Both the position numbers and the translations under genes were made by a program. DNA of 60,000 nt from Membranipora membranacea (Eukaryota; Bryozoa; Gymnolaemata; Cheilostomatida; Membraniporidae): assembly GCA_914767715.1 (NCBI GenBank), contig OU612070.1, forward strand, positions 14,589,501 through 14,649,500. The letters are read 5' to 3'. Of the stretch, positions 1 to 11,710 are shown piece by piece. How positions within the stretch are numbered: position 1 is the first letter of the stretch; every line of letters starts with the position of its first letter. The notes beneath the pieces are model-generated. The model was not told the origin of the DNA, searched no databases, and saw only the letters and a list, made by a program, of their open reading frames with translations.

Positions 1-299
1 CCCTACTGCCAATACTCTCCCTCTGCTTGCTGGCACACTACTTGACAGGCTTCCTTTGCCTGCTACTGAGTTGAGTTGACTAGTCACTAAGGAACACGTT
101 CCGCCCCTGCCTTCTTCCCCATGCTCTTTCTCGCCCAATACCCTGAGCATCAACACCAGGCTGCAAACTACCAAGTGGCAGTTGGATGAGCTGTTCCCTC
201 TCAGTACCAACCAGCTGTTTCCCATCCTTGCAACTTCTTTACAGGAAGTCGGCTAAATCCTGCCGATATGCCTGATCTACCTCTAGAACCTTTCTTAAC
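1..299. other. No gene recognised
   Basis: Pyrimidine-rich AT/GC-mixed sequence with no long open frame and no repeat that I can recognise. It may be further decayed 3' sequence of the zinc-knuckle frame next to it, because it lies downstream of that frame on the minus strand, but nothing conserved is visible. Confidence 0.4.
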
Positions 300-812
300 T
301 GGTCGTCTGTTATTACTTATCAGAATGGGTCTGGTTATTTTTCCTCCATCTGCGTTCTCAATCTCAGATTGAGTCACTCACTCTGAGTTTAAATTGGCCC
401 ACTGCCCTTCATCGGCGTTTGCCACCTTCCCTGCATATGACCGAGGGTAGAGTTTGTACAGATGATTTGCTTCCTTGGTGCTTTACAGGCGGATACCAGA
501 TAGTCCCCTGTCCCACAACTAAAGCACTGTGGCTTCGAAACCCCATCACAATTCTTGGCTTCATTCCCTGCACCTGTAGCATCTCTTAATCTGGCCCTTG
601 TATGCTACTCTAAATGTCACACTACCTAGACTAAGGTTTGATGGCAGCTCCGCTTTCATATCAGTTTGAAACAACCGCTGGCCGTTCAAAAATTTTGTGC
701 CATGGTAAAATCCCTGCCGATACGAGGCCACGTCCTGCCCATACATCTGTAGTATCGGCAGAATAACCCCAACATTTACATGTCCCGTGCCTGACGTCGG
801 GGTCAGTACCAC
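300..812 (-). pseudogene. Decayed zinc-knuckle (CCHC) protein fragment, retroelement ORF1/gag-like
   Basis: Read on the minus strand, the open frame 812-561 ends in a Cys-x2-Cys half knuckle (RCYRC). After a small indel the next frame continues with EAKNC, which completes a CX2CX4xX4C pattern whose His is changed to Asn, and then a second knuckle CFSCGTGDYLVSAC whose His is changed to Tyr. The residues before the knuckles (FRVAYKGQIKRCYRC) resemble the nucleic-acid-binding ORF1 or gag proteins of retroelements, where a short basic 'GQ' stretch precedes the knuckles. Both metal sites lack their His and the frame is broken, so this is a relic. LINE ORF1 is the more likely source. An LTR-element gag or a host CCHC gene are alternatives. 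Confidence 0.45.
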
Positions 813-1559
813 TGTTGTGCTTATGTCCCCACTCTCAAGGCCCCAATCATCAGGCGCCCCTTCCGCAAACGCTACCAGTGCCTACTCTACTGGTTGTATA
901 GGCTGAGGCCAACGCCTCCAAACTCACAATTTTCTTCAGCTCAAAAGACAACTTATCCCACGCCAGTACCCTTACAGCAACACCTGTCAACACTGCTACA
1001 TTTCCAAAATACTGGCAAAATCCCACAACGACCGACTAGGGAGCAAATTAGGACCACCAAACCTGCCTTGGAGGACCAAATACAAATACAGACAGAAAAC
1101 AAGAACATGAACAACTAACCCAGACAGATGATCTCTCTGTTGTGAGAAAGAAAGGATAAAAAAGGAGAAACAAAGCAAAACCTAGTTCAAAATGTCAGCA
1201 CATCATTATTATTACGCGTCTTCATTCAGGTTTTCCATAAACATTTGTAGAAACATTTGATATTGATGTCTGTAGAATGATCTGATCTGTCCTGGAAGCG
1301 TCCTTCAGAACCAGCAACTCATCTCTTCAAATGATTTTACTTTTCTACCTTCAATTAATAATCACGATTCCATGCATATCCTACTCACCTCAATTAATAT
1401 ATACCCTACATCACTTCATTTGTTTTTGACATTCTCTGCTTTTATTGGCATGCCCCATCTATTCTCTAATCAAACCAGAGATCAATGTTTTTGAGGTTAC
1501 GGCTACAATCATGCTAATATGCAAACATTTCCCTTTTGCAACAATTATTTATGATCCCG
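813..1559. other. No gene recognised
   Basis: AT-rich sequence with two short overlapping open frames (894-1118 plus, 996-1178 minus). Neither has a recognisable domain. The plus frame is rich in Gln, Thr and Pro, as expected from A/C-rich DNA. I see no RNA gene or terminal repeat. Confidence 0.4.
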
Positions 1560-1990
1560 AATTTTAAAATAAACCTACTGTTTGCAATCCATTACACACC
1601 TGACTTGTGTATCTTAACTCGCATAAATGCGCCGAAAATATAGTAGTAGGAAAGCCTCTCGGGATTGACCCAAGCATAAGTCTTTCCGTTCCTTCATTTG
1701 GAGCCAGTAGGGTTGGACGATAATATCCTAATGGGCGATACAACTTCCTCTGGAAATTGTTGGTAAAATATACAGAGGCAGCCATCTCTAAGTTGATGTC
1801 ATCTGCTCTAGCAGTAAACATGTCAGCGGCGGGTGTTGTTTTTTTATTACGACCTAATTTGCCTAGAGAAAAGTAATGCCCCAATAACATCAATCACATC
1901 CATCTCATTCCTGGCAGATTAACAACATATTTGTCACTACAGAAATAAGGGACAACCCAAACGGCCACCATTGGTTACCGCAGATGCTAG
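1560..1990. repeat. Dispersed repeat, copy 1 (empty site for the MITE)
   Basis: This stretch can be aligned by eye to 22140-22440. The clearest shared block is at 1833-1920, with conserved TAATTTGC, TAGAGAAAA and ACATCCATCTC, followed by CTGGCAGATTA here and CTGGTGGATTTA there. The minus strand is open over 1893-1564 and shares a short peptide theme with the other copy (SIPRGFP here, IIPEGFP there, each followed by a HLC motif). The shared peptide suggests that both derive from one coding mobile element or gene family, but I do not recognise it. The TTA at 1919-1921 corresponds to the target site used by the MITE in copy 2. Confidence 0.45.
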
Positions 1991-3149
1991 TTAACTAACC
2001 TAGAATTTAAAACAGCTGTTTCATCCGACATTCATGGTTAAAGGCAAATATTTGTTCTCTGTTATTGACCCTGACTGTAACGGATCACAATCATTTATTA
2101 TTAGTTATTGTGGCAGTGGCAGTACATTTAGGCTATTATTCCCATCAACAACGATTTGAAATTATAGGAAACTGGAAATTCCTATTTACTATGAAAAAAA
2201 TTGGATGTGCGCTGTGTTCCGCTACAGCTATGTTACGCAGGTCTAATATACCGCCCTTTTTAAAGTTCCACCCATTTTCGCTCAGAAATCAGCAGTTGCA
2301 TATACCCTTATATTACTTTCCGGTCCACATGTTACAACCAGGGAGCTAATGTAAGTGAGTGCTTCGGCGAGTCATTGTGGTCCCACAGCCCTCCAACGAC
2401 ATGCCTGATTGGGACCTAAGGAAATGATTCAAATGCCATGGATAGAAACTGTCTGATCTAATCAGTTTCTTTTTTGATGATGCAATTATGATAAACACTG
2501 GCAAAAATCACATTTTGTGGCTTTTTTCACTTGAAAGGTGGTGGATGGGTTGGCATATTCATGTAATATAACAGCACAAAAGATTGATCAAATTTGAATT
2601 TTTTTCTTCTTGTGGCTGTACACGTTCTCACCCCAGTAAACTGACAATGTGGTTGAAGCTGTCAATTTGACTCATATCTGTCCACAATACAGTTGCCCTT
2701 ACTTGCCGGCTCCTATTCCTCTGCCTCGGAGGAGTTACGAAAGTGTAGTCGAGATTATCTGGCACATGAACTCTCCTGAGTGGATGTACTGAGCCCACTG
2801 CCCCCTTTACTATATTTGCCACTGTATAAAATGCACAAGGGCCTTGCTTTAGGAACCCCAAATCGCAAATTGGATTTCAAGCCAGGAAGCCAGGATGACA
2901 AATCTATAAGCTATATACATTTCTATGGTCAGAAGTTTAAGGCTGTACCTGAGGCTGATATGATATTTAGAAGTGGTTTCCTTCCCCAGCTGTTATACAA
3001 TCTGCCCAACCGTACCATTTTAACTACCAGGTGATTTTCTCCACTGCAGAAAATTACTTCAGAGGTTTTGTTTCGTACCGAGTGATGCCCGCTTCAGTTT
3101 CTGAAGATTTTGAGCATGTGCCAGTCCGCCTCCATTAATTATTCTAGGT
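1991..3149. other. No gene recognised
   Basis: Contains only short open frames on both strands (2065-2349 plus, 2628-2861 minus, 2780-3034 plus). None shows a known motif, a signal peptide with a credible continuation, or flanking splice signals that would make a convincing exon. Confidence 0.4.
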
Positions 3150-3300
3150 CGGCTAGGTTGACTGGCCCACGACAGCCATATCAGGTAGTACTAGAAAAAC
3201 AGTGGACCCGGCGGGGCCCGAACCCAGGACCTTTGGATCCCAAGTGCTTAACTTCCTAATCTCAAGTCAACTAGACACTGAATATTAATTTCATCAGGAG
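3150..3300 (-). repeat. tRNA-related SINE-like fragment
   Basis: On the minus strand 3278-3200 reads like the 3' half of a tRNA: a B-box-like GGGTTCGGGCCCC preceded by GGATCCAAAGGTCCT, as in many invertebrate tRNA-derived SINEs. The A box is weak and I cannot fold a full cloverleaf, so this is not called as a tRNA gene. The SINE body would lie on the low-coordinate side (about 3090-3199). No clear target-site duplication was found. Confidence 0.35.
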
Positions 3301-4471
3301 ATCCAGAAGTGGCTCATGCATATGTTTGGTAAGGTTTAATGGAAGAACAACATTACGATGAAAGATTGACAGTATCACTTTGCCTTACAGGCTCTCAGTT
3401 TCAAAAAAGTAAATAGATAAGTTACAAGTGAAGATAAACCAGTAGGTAAAGAAACTACCAGGTATGAACTCAACTGGTTAAAAGTCACAGTGTGAAGTTA
3501 TCAGGCTTATTTTTTCCTGTGTACTACATAATGATATGGACTATCTGCTCTTACACAAAGAGGAGATAACTGCACATCGGCTTGTGTTTTCCCCTCACTC
3601 GAGGAAATAATATGGTTTTCCTGAAGCTTTTCTACGGATAATTGGGACATAGACAGACGTCTGAGCCGATGTGATCTGAATTGATGCCATTACATTTCTT
3701 GACGCAAATTTGTTGACAAGAATAAATCCAACCAGTGCTAGAAACTATAAAACCAAATTGTAAATGTTAAAGTGATTGCTGATACAGCGGTGCGATTTTT
3801 GAAAGCTGAACATTGTATATAGTTACAGCAAACAAACACAATTAAAAAAATTGATTCTCACCAAAACATTGCTTAATGCTTAGGCTGGAAAAACTAGCTT
3901 ATTCCGGGAATTGTACGGCAATGTTTATCAATTGGACAACTTCAAAAAATGTTTAATTTTGTCCATATATGCACTCATTAGTCAGGCCGTCCCCTCCTGT
4001 CATCCAACCACGATAGAGCCACAAGTTCTGTTCTGTTCCACTTCCACCAATATATTTAATCATCGGCAGGCAGAAATTATTTTCTTTAATTGAAAAATTG
4101 CCTGTCTTTCCCTGGATGTCCATAACTTAATGATTGCATTTAATCGATCTAATATAATATCTTGGCTGAGCACCGACAGTTACCAGAGCTAAGTTCAGAA
4201 ATGCTGATATAGTGATAGTCAATGGGTAAGGTCTGAGTTAGTGCGCCGTTGACCACTGGACCAATCAATGCCCCAAAAACTGCCATTGAACAATTCGGAT
4301 ATCATAGCGAAAGTGTTTGGGTTGCTCTTCTCATCTCCATAAGATCTGAGGGGAACGAAGAGCACCTCATAAGTATCTCGTCAGCTTTTGAGAAAGACAA
4401 GATCGATACTACAAGTCTGTAGATTACAGATCATTGGAATCCAACTTACATTCCGGATGAAATTTGTGCTA
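3301..4471. other. No gene recognised
   Basis: AT-rich DNA with scattered stops in all frames. The only open frame of note (3911-4093 plus) has no recognisable feature. Confidence 0.4.
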
Positions 4472-4552
4472 GATACTTGTTAATAGGATCAGTTTGCTAA
4501 CCCTCAATGTTGATACTTGTTAATAGGGTCAGTTTGCTACCCCTCAATGTTG
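4472..4552. repeat. 40-bp tandem duplication
   Basis: A 40-bp block beginning GATACTTGTTAATAGG and ending CCCTCAATGTT occurs twice head to tail (4472-4511 and 4512-4551), with only two or three differences. This looks like a recent local duplication by slippage or unequal exchange. Confidence 0.8.
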
Positions 4553-6282
4553 ATTTGTAATAACCCAAAGGTGAAGGCATCAGTACATATATTTATGATT
4601 GATGCACATTTTCAACATCAAATGCTACAAAAGTGCTCTTCGCATAATATCCAGGATGATACTTACATTGCTAAAGATAGAACAGCTTGGAACAGTGATA
4701 CAGCTATCACGAAGAGCACAAACGCCAATGGAAAGAGACCATAGAGTTGAAAGAGACTGAGGGTGTAAAAAAGCGTTAATGTGTTTGTTGATACAAAATA
4801 AGCAGTAACAAGAAGAAATAGCCCTGTAGATACATGATGGTTCAAAATTTCATGATACTAAAATTTTGAATCTGATCCGACAGAAATTGTGCAAATTTGA
4901 CAAATTTTATCAACGGACATCAAATTCAGGCGGGATACAACAACGTAGAACCTGGACAAGATCTCCCAAAATTTTGTCCAGTTCAGATTCCTTCATAGTG
5001 GTTTAGCTCAAACAGAATGAGAGGAAACTCAAATAACTACCTGCTCGATGTAGCACATGGTCTATTATGTACCTTGTCCTCAATATGATCAGTGAATATA
5101 GTTGGTAAATAACGCATGAAGTATCATTCCAGAAAATAGCAATAATGATTCTTAATAGATTATGGTGCATATGGAAGTAACCAAGTGAAACTCCAGTGCA
5201 AATAATATTCCTGGGCATGTGAACTTGTCCCAGACAAAGACCAAAACCAGGAGAATTATCATGTTTTAAGGTGCCCTTTGCAAGTGTCAGTGTGAAACAA
5301 AGCTTTGCCACACTCGATTAGAATCCAACATTGCATTGGATTTCAAGCCACGCAGGAAGACTAGAAAAGTCTTTTGATGTGACAATCAATCGTAGGAATT
5401 TCTGTTAAAATTGTAAAAAAGTTTAAGGTGTAACCGGAGCAACACTCTACAAGTAATCGAGAAACACTTCAAAGTCTGAGGAAAATTTTGCATAACCATG
5501 AAGTAACTAAAAATTGCAAGAACTCAACCATATGGAGGCTAATCACCAGGTCAATTTGGGAGTTTATTTACTATTCAATAATGGTACCAGTGTATCAGAC
5601 CATGTGTGATTCAAGTGAACTTTGTCATTCATCACACATTCCAGGCCTTATTTTTCGCCTTCGAAGGATTTTTTGTGATACTTGAGAGAGAGGTCATGCC
5701 TAAAGCAGCCTTGACCCTAGATTATTTAAAAGCAGCTTTGTCATTCTGACAGTTTCAATCAGATTTAGCTGCTGGCGTGTTACGTCCAAGCAACACAAAC
5801 ATGCAATTCTGAATCTAGTAAAAACTTAAAGAGCAATTTCTCATAGTAGATAAACTCTGGTGTCTCTAAAGAGCACAGTCACATACCATTACCCTGCCCC
5901 ACTTAAGACAAGACCAGTGTCAGTGCTTAGCTTAGCTTAACTAGGAGTTTGTACCACCAACGTAGTCATTAGATCTACTATGCAGAGTATTGTACATTAT
6001 GAACCCTAACATCATTGTTCAGTACTTAGGTTTTAAAATAGACATAACGCTTTATCATGCTACCAGTGTACAGAAGAAACTAACCTACCAGTGTGAGTTT
6101 TTGGATGACTGAGAGAGGGACAACAATTCACTTTTAGATATCAACTATCGACTTTAATTGTGATAATCTCCCTTTTATATCCAAAAAACCCAGATTGTAC
6201 ATTCTCATCTCTTTTGTTAGATGCCTTTTAAAATGCTTCTTCATGGCTGATTGATGTCAATTTACCTGGTATCAGAGTGGTG
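4553..6282. other. No gene recognised
   Basis: Short open frames only (4663-4845 minus, 5003-5311 minus, 5488-5685 plus). The minus frame at 4845-4663 is hydrophobic and would make a membrane segment, but it has no neighbours, splice sites or homology that I can see to support a gene. Confidence 0.4.
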
Positions 6283-6446
6283 CGGAAAAGTTTGATGCAG
6301 TACAATCAAGTTTGACGCCGATCAGAAAAGTTTGATGTAGAACAGGAAAGTTTGGTGCAGAACAGAAAAGTTTGGTTCAGAGTAGAAAAATTTGATGCAG
6401 AACAGAAAAGTTTGATGCAGAAGAGTTAGATGCAGAAAAGTTTGAT
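6283..6446. repeat. Minisatellite, unit about 21 bp
   Basis: Seven to eight imperfect copies of a unit close to CAGAAAAGTTTGATGCAGAA. The central units are the most regular, and the flanking ones have substitutions (for example TTTGGTTCAGAG) and a partial deletion near 6424. The region is A-rich and has no conserved reading frame. Confidence 0.85.
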
Positions 6447-7354
6447 TAAATTCAATGGAATGTTTAATTCAATTCAAGCCTTTTGAAATTATTTTACCAG
6501 CAGATAGTTTAAATTATATCCAACTTTCTGGGCCGCGGTAGTGATCTGCATTATCTGAATATCTGAATACAGTGGTAGCAATAGAAATCACAAGTGACAA
6601 TTGAGATGATCATTTTAAGCAGTTTAATTATTTCCGCCAACTGGTAGCAGTGCGTAAAAGGTAGGTGGGTAGAAGATCGTCAGTCAACACATTTTCCTCA
6701 TCATGTAAGACTTCGAATGCAATAAAATTGACTGTGTTTATTTCGCATATAAATTGAGTTGAACATGAATTATATTTTCAAAACATTTAATTGATGTTTA
6801 TTGTTTGACTAGAAAAAACATGTCATAAAGTAACATTTATCAAGATGATTATGTTTAAGTGTTGGATGGGTGCTGTTGACAACATCTATAATCAATAAAG
6901 AAGAAAAACTTATTTGCAGTTGGGTCACGCTTCCTCAATTGTAGTGCTAATAAGTTTTTAAAGCACACAAACATGTCCCTTTCATGCTTCAATGTTTCCG
7001 CTGCAATATAGAGTTATTCATGTAGAAGTTTGCATCTAGAACAGCTATGCGTCATAGTTATTTGATCTCATTGTTTTCATACTCAAATGTCAAGATGTCA
7101 AGTGTCACGTTTTATAAAAATGAAAGACTGAATGTTGCTACTTTGGCTTCAAATGATGAATACCATGACAGCCATAAATTGACAAGGTTTCTATAAACCT
7201 GGGCGTGAAGTAATAGTTATTATCAAAGTTCATCTTAATAACTAAAATAAAAATAAAGTTAGGTAAATTGTAATGGATGATAATCTGCCTGATGATTCTA
7301 ATTGTGAGGTTTTGGATTAACTCTTAATCTTTCTAGTCTGTCAAATCAGTCTAA
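6447..7354. other. No gene recognised
   Basis: Very AT-rich DNA with no open frame of useful length, no tandem repeat and no recognisable RNA gene. Confidence 0.4.
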
Positions 7355-7612
7355 TCACTTTCTCCTCCCCCATACAGCTGTTGTCCATGTAGTTGAATCC
7401 ATAGCGCTGTATTGTATTGTATTTGATGGAGGTTCACTCGTAGATGACCCTTCCTTTGTTGTCATTTCTTCTGCACCTGTCTTTGTTGAAGGTTGACTTG
7501 TACTCATTTCGTCTCCAGTTGTTGAGCTTCTGGTGACTGCTGTGGTTGTTTCTGGTGTGGTAGTGGTTGTGGTGGTTGTTTTTGTGGTGGTGGTTACAAT
7601 TTTACTCATCAT
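7355..7612 (-). other. Thr-rich open frame, possible mucin-like exon or low-complexity DNA
   Basis: The minus strand is open for 85 codons. The N-terminal part is a run of Thr/Lys (residues about 7-20), followed by a Ser/Thr/Pro/Glu-rich stretch of the sort found in O-glycosylated linkers. The DNA behind the Thr run is a GTG/TGG-rich low-complexity tract (7540-7605), which by itself gives Thr codons on this strand. No signal peptide, membrane segment or splice partner was identified. It may be a Thr-rich exon or just a decayed microsatellite; I cannot decide. Confidence 0.25.
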
Positions 7613-9919
7613 CTGCTATTTTTCTACTTTTGACCCATAATCACACTGCTGTTCATGCGATTTTGCACATCATGGAATCCTGGTCAAATTCTACTGACTG
7701 GCAGGACTGTCCTATATCCAAACACAAGCTCATACACTCAAGTCTGTTCCTCACTCTCCTCTGCACATCTGGTCATTGAATGCATGAGAAGCGTTCAGCT
7801 GATTTCAAATATCCCTCGTCCATTGACTCAACCTTAAAAGTGAAGTGAGTTTAAGGGTAAGAATGATAACGTCTTAATTAAAGCAGAAATGACAAGTGGA
7901 GGGTCACTATATATCATTTAAAAAGCTCAAAAAGTTACACAAGCTATTGTTTCTCAGGATGCTGTCAAATTCTATGAGATTTTTAGAATTGTTTTAAGCA
8001 TTGATTCTTGATTTGGAAGATGTCCCTCGACCAGAGGCTCAGAGTCTGCAGTTGAGTCAGTTAGCCTAGAAATAATATCCAATCTCAAGTGATCTAGTAT
8101 TGTAAGGCATTTACGGATGAAGGAATCCCTTTCTTTCTTACGCATGCTTCATTCCCTACCTTCTCTGCTCTCTTGTTTCTGCTTTCTGTATGGGAGATAA
8201 ACCCCGATAATACCCCGTCTGGACCCAATAAACTTTTGAAAATCAGAATTTCAATCATTTTTTGGCAGGGATGGTGCACACAAGGTTCCTATATTGCTAC
8301 TAACCATGGGCGTTCCAATGATAAAAAAAAGCACATCTGTCATTTCTGCTTCAATTAAGTTGATACTGTGTGAGCAGTTTTCACACACAAATTTATAACC
8401 AAGTACTGTTTATCTATCTTTGAACAAAACCATGGCTTGTATTCTGATGAGCAAAAATTCAGATTGCAAATAAACTTCAGATTTGACTATTAGTTGTTTT
8501 TGTAACAGATAAATTAATGACCATACAACCCAAAGTTTTATGATGCATAGGAAGTAATGTGTCTTATGTAATCACTCACTTACCATTGGTATGTAAGCGA
8601 GAAATACAGAGAAACAAGCTACCCGGTAAACAACACTGTAGAGAACAAAATGTGAGGCCATGGTAAACTAGCCTTTCTTTTCATTTGTACCACAACTTTC
8701 ACAATGAACTCGGTTGATGCCTCAAAGATCTTTATATAGGAATAATCAGTACATTAGAAAACATCCATTAACTTGAAAGTTGACAAACATGGGAATCAGT
8801 GCTAATTTTTTATGCAATTCATGAACTATTAAAAAAATGAAGCAATTATGAGAGTTGATTATCAAGCGAGAGAGTATGGATCAATCATACTAAGTGCCCA
8901 GCAATCTTCAGCTGCTATCGCCACCATGAAGACTGAATATAATTTATTGTTATTTAATATTTTATTGCAATCAAGCGGCACAATGCACATTATTTTATCT
9001 GTGGCCAATCCTCTGAGTCTTCTTTTCTCAAATATTTCCTTATATTCATTTGGTTGAACCTAGGAATAGGCGAGATTATCTATCATTGTTTTTATCTATT
9101 ATTGAAGTCTACTGATTTTTTTTCATAATTGTATATTTCAAATTATTTTTAGCGACAGAAAACACAATGAAAAAAGCAAAATGAGATTGAAACACTCTAG
9201 AGTTAGCTACTAAACTAGCAGTATTTTAAAATAACTTTACCAGAAAGCACTTGCTGAGCAAACATGAAAATATTATTGCGACATTTTTGGACACGACATG
9301 CCATGCACAAATTTCTCCTCCATTCCTCCCTTGCTACCGCGTAGAAAGCTTTTTTGATTTTCCTGCAAAGTTTCACAAGGAATTAACCGGACATTGAATA
9401 AGCCTTATGTGAGTTGTCCCCCTTATTTATTGGATTCATGCTGCGTGCGCAGCTGGAGGTATATCCGGGGTTTGAGCACTGTAGGAGATAATCATAAATT
9501 TATCACGTTTTCATTTCTAGTCTTTATATTTAGTTCTTTTCGTGTCAAGTGTGTTGGTGAGCAGTAATCATACCCAGCACTTCAATATGTAAGTATTTCA
9601 ATGATTTATCTTAATTAGGATAACTAATCCATGCAAAAGTGTAACATACAAGGTCACGAAAGTTTATAAATCCTAGTAATGTAAATTAAAAAGTAATTTT
9701 TCTTCTAACTACCTGTCGTTAGTAGCTTTGATAGTTGTTGGTCTATACACTGAATGAGCTTGGGTCACACTCCCTGGTCTATTACAGGGACATCAATCAG
9801 TATTGTTTATCCTCAATGACTAGACCTAGAGGGTGACATTGATTGAGTGAGAGCTGACATCAGTCACGTCAGATATCATCATCAAGATTATGGTCATGTT
9901 ATTCATTGTAATGTAAAAC
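7613..9919. other. No gene recognised; left flank of the LTR element
   Basis: AT-rich with short open frames only. The last part (about 9835-9919) resembles the right flank of the LTR element at about 17145-17215: both contain TGATTG-GTGAGA and then CAGATATCATCAT within a few dozen bases. This suggests that the element entered a pre-existing repeat or duplication. Confidence 0.4.
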
Positions 9920-10137
9920 TGAAAGCTAGGCGTAGCGAGGTTTGGTATATGGTATACAGTATAATATAAGAGAGCAATTTATTTGAACGTCTACTCACCT
10001 ATAAAGATGTACTGTAAAGAGGACGAGATCTCGCGTTGACTGTCCAAGGTCAAGGTTAATAGCCTGTCAGCACTCTCGGTCTAGATGGTACAATTCCGAT
10101 AAGGTGCTGGTCTGCTAAGATCTCGGATAACCTCACA
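9920..10137 (-). repeat. 3' LTR
   Basis: On the minus strand it begins TGTGAGGTTATCC and ends GCTTTCA. It matches the other LTR base for base over 216 bp. The only difference is a missing T three bases from the low-coordinate end. It carries AATAAA within CAAATAAATTGC, usable as a polyadenylation signal, and a TATA-like CTTTATAGG upstream of it. The near identity indicates a recent insertion or recent gene conversion between the LTRs. Confidence 0.93.
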
Positions 10138-10153
10138 TGCCTTTCATTTTCCT
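10138..10153 (-). promoter_or_regulatory. Polypurine tract
   Basis: The minus strand reads GGAAAATGAAAGGCA directly before the TGTGAGG start of the 3' LTR. A purine run in this position primes plus-strand DNA synthesis in LTR retroelements. It is interrupted by one T and one C, so it is not perfect. Confidence 0.65.
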
Positions 10154-10318
10154 CGTCGCCGCCAGGGAGGAGACAATTCGAAGGCAGAATTAATTCAATT
10201 TGGACAAATCCATTCCGCAGACTAAAGAGACAAATTTACAATTCAATTTAATTTACAATTTACAACTCCGCTCTCCAAGCATAATCACTTTAATTTCCCC
10301 ACTGGGTACATGTGGTTA

Positions 10319-11506
10319 TTAATCATTCTCACAGAGACGGTCTGCCTTCCGTAGGAGGTCTTCCTCACTATCCTCCCCCTTCGCCAATTTCTTTTTGGCA
10401 ATGGACTTAGACATGAGGTTTGTCAACTTCTCTTTAATGTCAAGCTTCTCTTTTAAGGCTTCAAACATGGAACGGGGAGGGGCGGAAGCTGACGGAATTG
10501 GACTTGTACTTGGGCTGGTACCGAGTGGTTGACTCATTTCATGCCAAGAGGTATCTTGACACTCCATTTGTTCCACGGACTCTCCTTGGGTAATTCTACC
10601 CGCAAAGATCTCAGGAAGGGGAGGGGCCTCTGGAATAGCTAATTCCGGGGTCGGGGAGTTAATGGACGCGCTCGAAGGAGCTAATTCCTGGGCCGGGTTA
10701 CTGGGGCAACTTGGCTTCGGGGATGAAGCTACCGGCTCAATTGACTCTGCAGGGACCGGGGAACTCGCAACAGGTTTGGCCATAAGTGAGCATTTTAAAA
10801 AGTTCATAAATTCTTCTGCCTTGGCCATGGCAGATCTCATCTCACTTTCCTGTGCTTGAGCCTCGAGGATGGCTGTGCGCCGCACCTCTATATCACGTCT
10901 TTTGGCTCTATAAATTTTCTCGAGCCGTGCCTCCTCGGCGTCAAGCTCTGCGAGCTGGCCTTCTCGCAATTCCAAATCAGCTTTAAAGGAATCAAATACT
11001 TCGACCAGATCTTGGGCGGTCTTTTTAGAAGGGGCCGGGGATTCGCTGGAGGTATCAGCTAAAGACGGGGCGGGGCGTTTGACTTGTGGGGTAGGCTTAA
11101 GCACGGAGGAATAAGTCTTCAAGCCTAGAAGGGACGGGATAGTGGCGGTTGGGACCGTGGGAGGGGCCAACGGAACAGATGTGACTTCTGAACCTAAATC
11201 TGCGGGGCGGGGGGCTGTGGCAGCGGGGGCTTTTCTCAGGGGCTTGGGTTTAAATGACTCTGTGCCGTTGGGGGTCGACACTTCAATTAACTTCACTTTG
11301 GGATTGCCACAGCTATCTCTAAAGTGACCGGGGCCACCACAATTCCAACACAAAACATTAGGGCAATTATCCTTGGAGTGTCTGAACTCTCCGCAATGCT
11401 TCCAAAAGCATTTCAACAAAGGACAATATCCAAATGCATGCTTCGGATTGTGCTTCTTGCACTTCGGGCAGAAAGCCTGATTCTGTGGAGACTTACCGTC
11501 TGCCAT
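10319..11506 (-). CDS. Third ORF of the LTR element: zinc-knuckle/coiled-coil protein in env position
   Basis: An intact 395-residue frame starting MADGKSPQ. The N-terminal 65 residues hold three Cys/His clusters: a variant CX2C...HX4C (about 13-28), a second with a CX4CX4HX4C spacing (about 33-49) and a canonical CWNCGGPGHFRDSC (about 53-66). A Pro/Ala/Ser/Thr-rich linker follows, then a charged heptad-like stretch at about 170-240 (ELREGQLAELDAEEARLEK region) typical of a coiled coil, another Pro/Ser-rich segment and a Lys-rich tail. It has no signal peptide or membrane segment, so it is not an envelope protein. An RNA-binding, Gag-like accessory role is inferred from the knuckles. It is the only intact frame in the element. 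Expression would need a spliced mRNA or internal start; the LTR carries a consensus splice donor. Confidence 0.8.
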   Translation of the reverse strand: MADGKSPQNQAFCPKCKKHNPKHAFGYCPLLKCFWKHCGEFRHSKDNCPNVLCWNCGGPGHFRDSCGNPKVKLIEVSTPNGTESFKPKPLRKAPAATAPRPADLGSEVTSVPLAPPTVPTATIPSLLGLKTYSSVLKPTPQVKRPAPSLADTSSESPAPSKKTAQDLVEVFDSFKADLELREGQLAELDAEEARLEKIYRAKRRDIEVRRTAILEAQAQESEMRSAMAKAEEFMNFLKCSLMAKPVASSPVPAESIEPVASSPKPSCPSNPAQELAPSSASINSPTPELAIPEAPPLPEIFAGRITQGESVEQMECQDTSWHEMSQPLGTSPSTSPIPSASAPPRSMFEALKEKLDIKEKLTNLMSKSIAKKKLAKGEDSEEDLLRKADRLCEND

Positions 11507-11710
11507 CAGTTACGACTTGCTTCGCTAGTATGAGTATTCTTGTACTACGTACGGTTAGGGTATTACAGACAATCTGCAAATAGACAAAAGGGAACATTTC
11601 ATAAGTTCACATTCATAACCATACAGCAGACATAATTTACACATACAATTACCCTCTTAATCTGCAAAGTACACAAAATTGTCTTTCTTGGTAGGCTTAG
11701 GTTGCCTGCC

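Noticed and set aside
3200-3278. A functional tRNA gene
   Set aside because: Only a B-box-like half is present; no complete cloverleaf or good A box could be drawn.
10319-11506. Envelope gene in the LTR element
   Set aside because: No signal peptide, cleavage site or membrane segment; the Cys residues are arranged as zinc knuckles.
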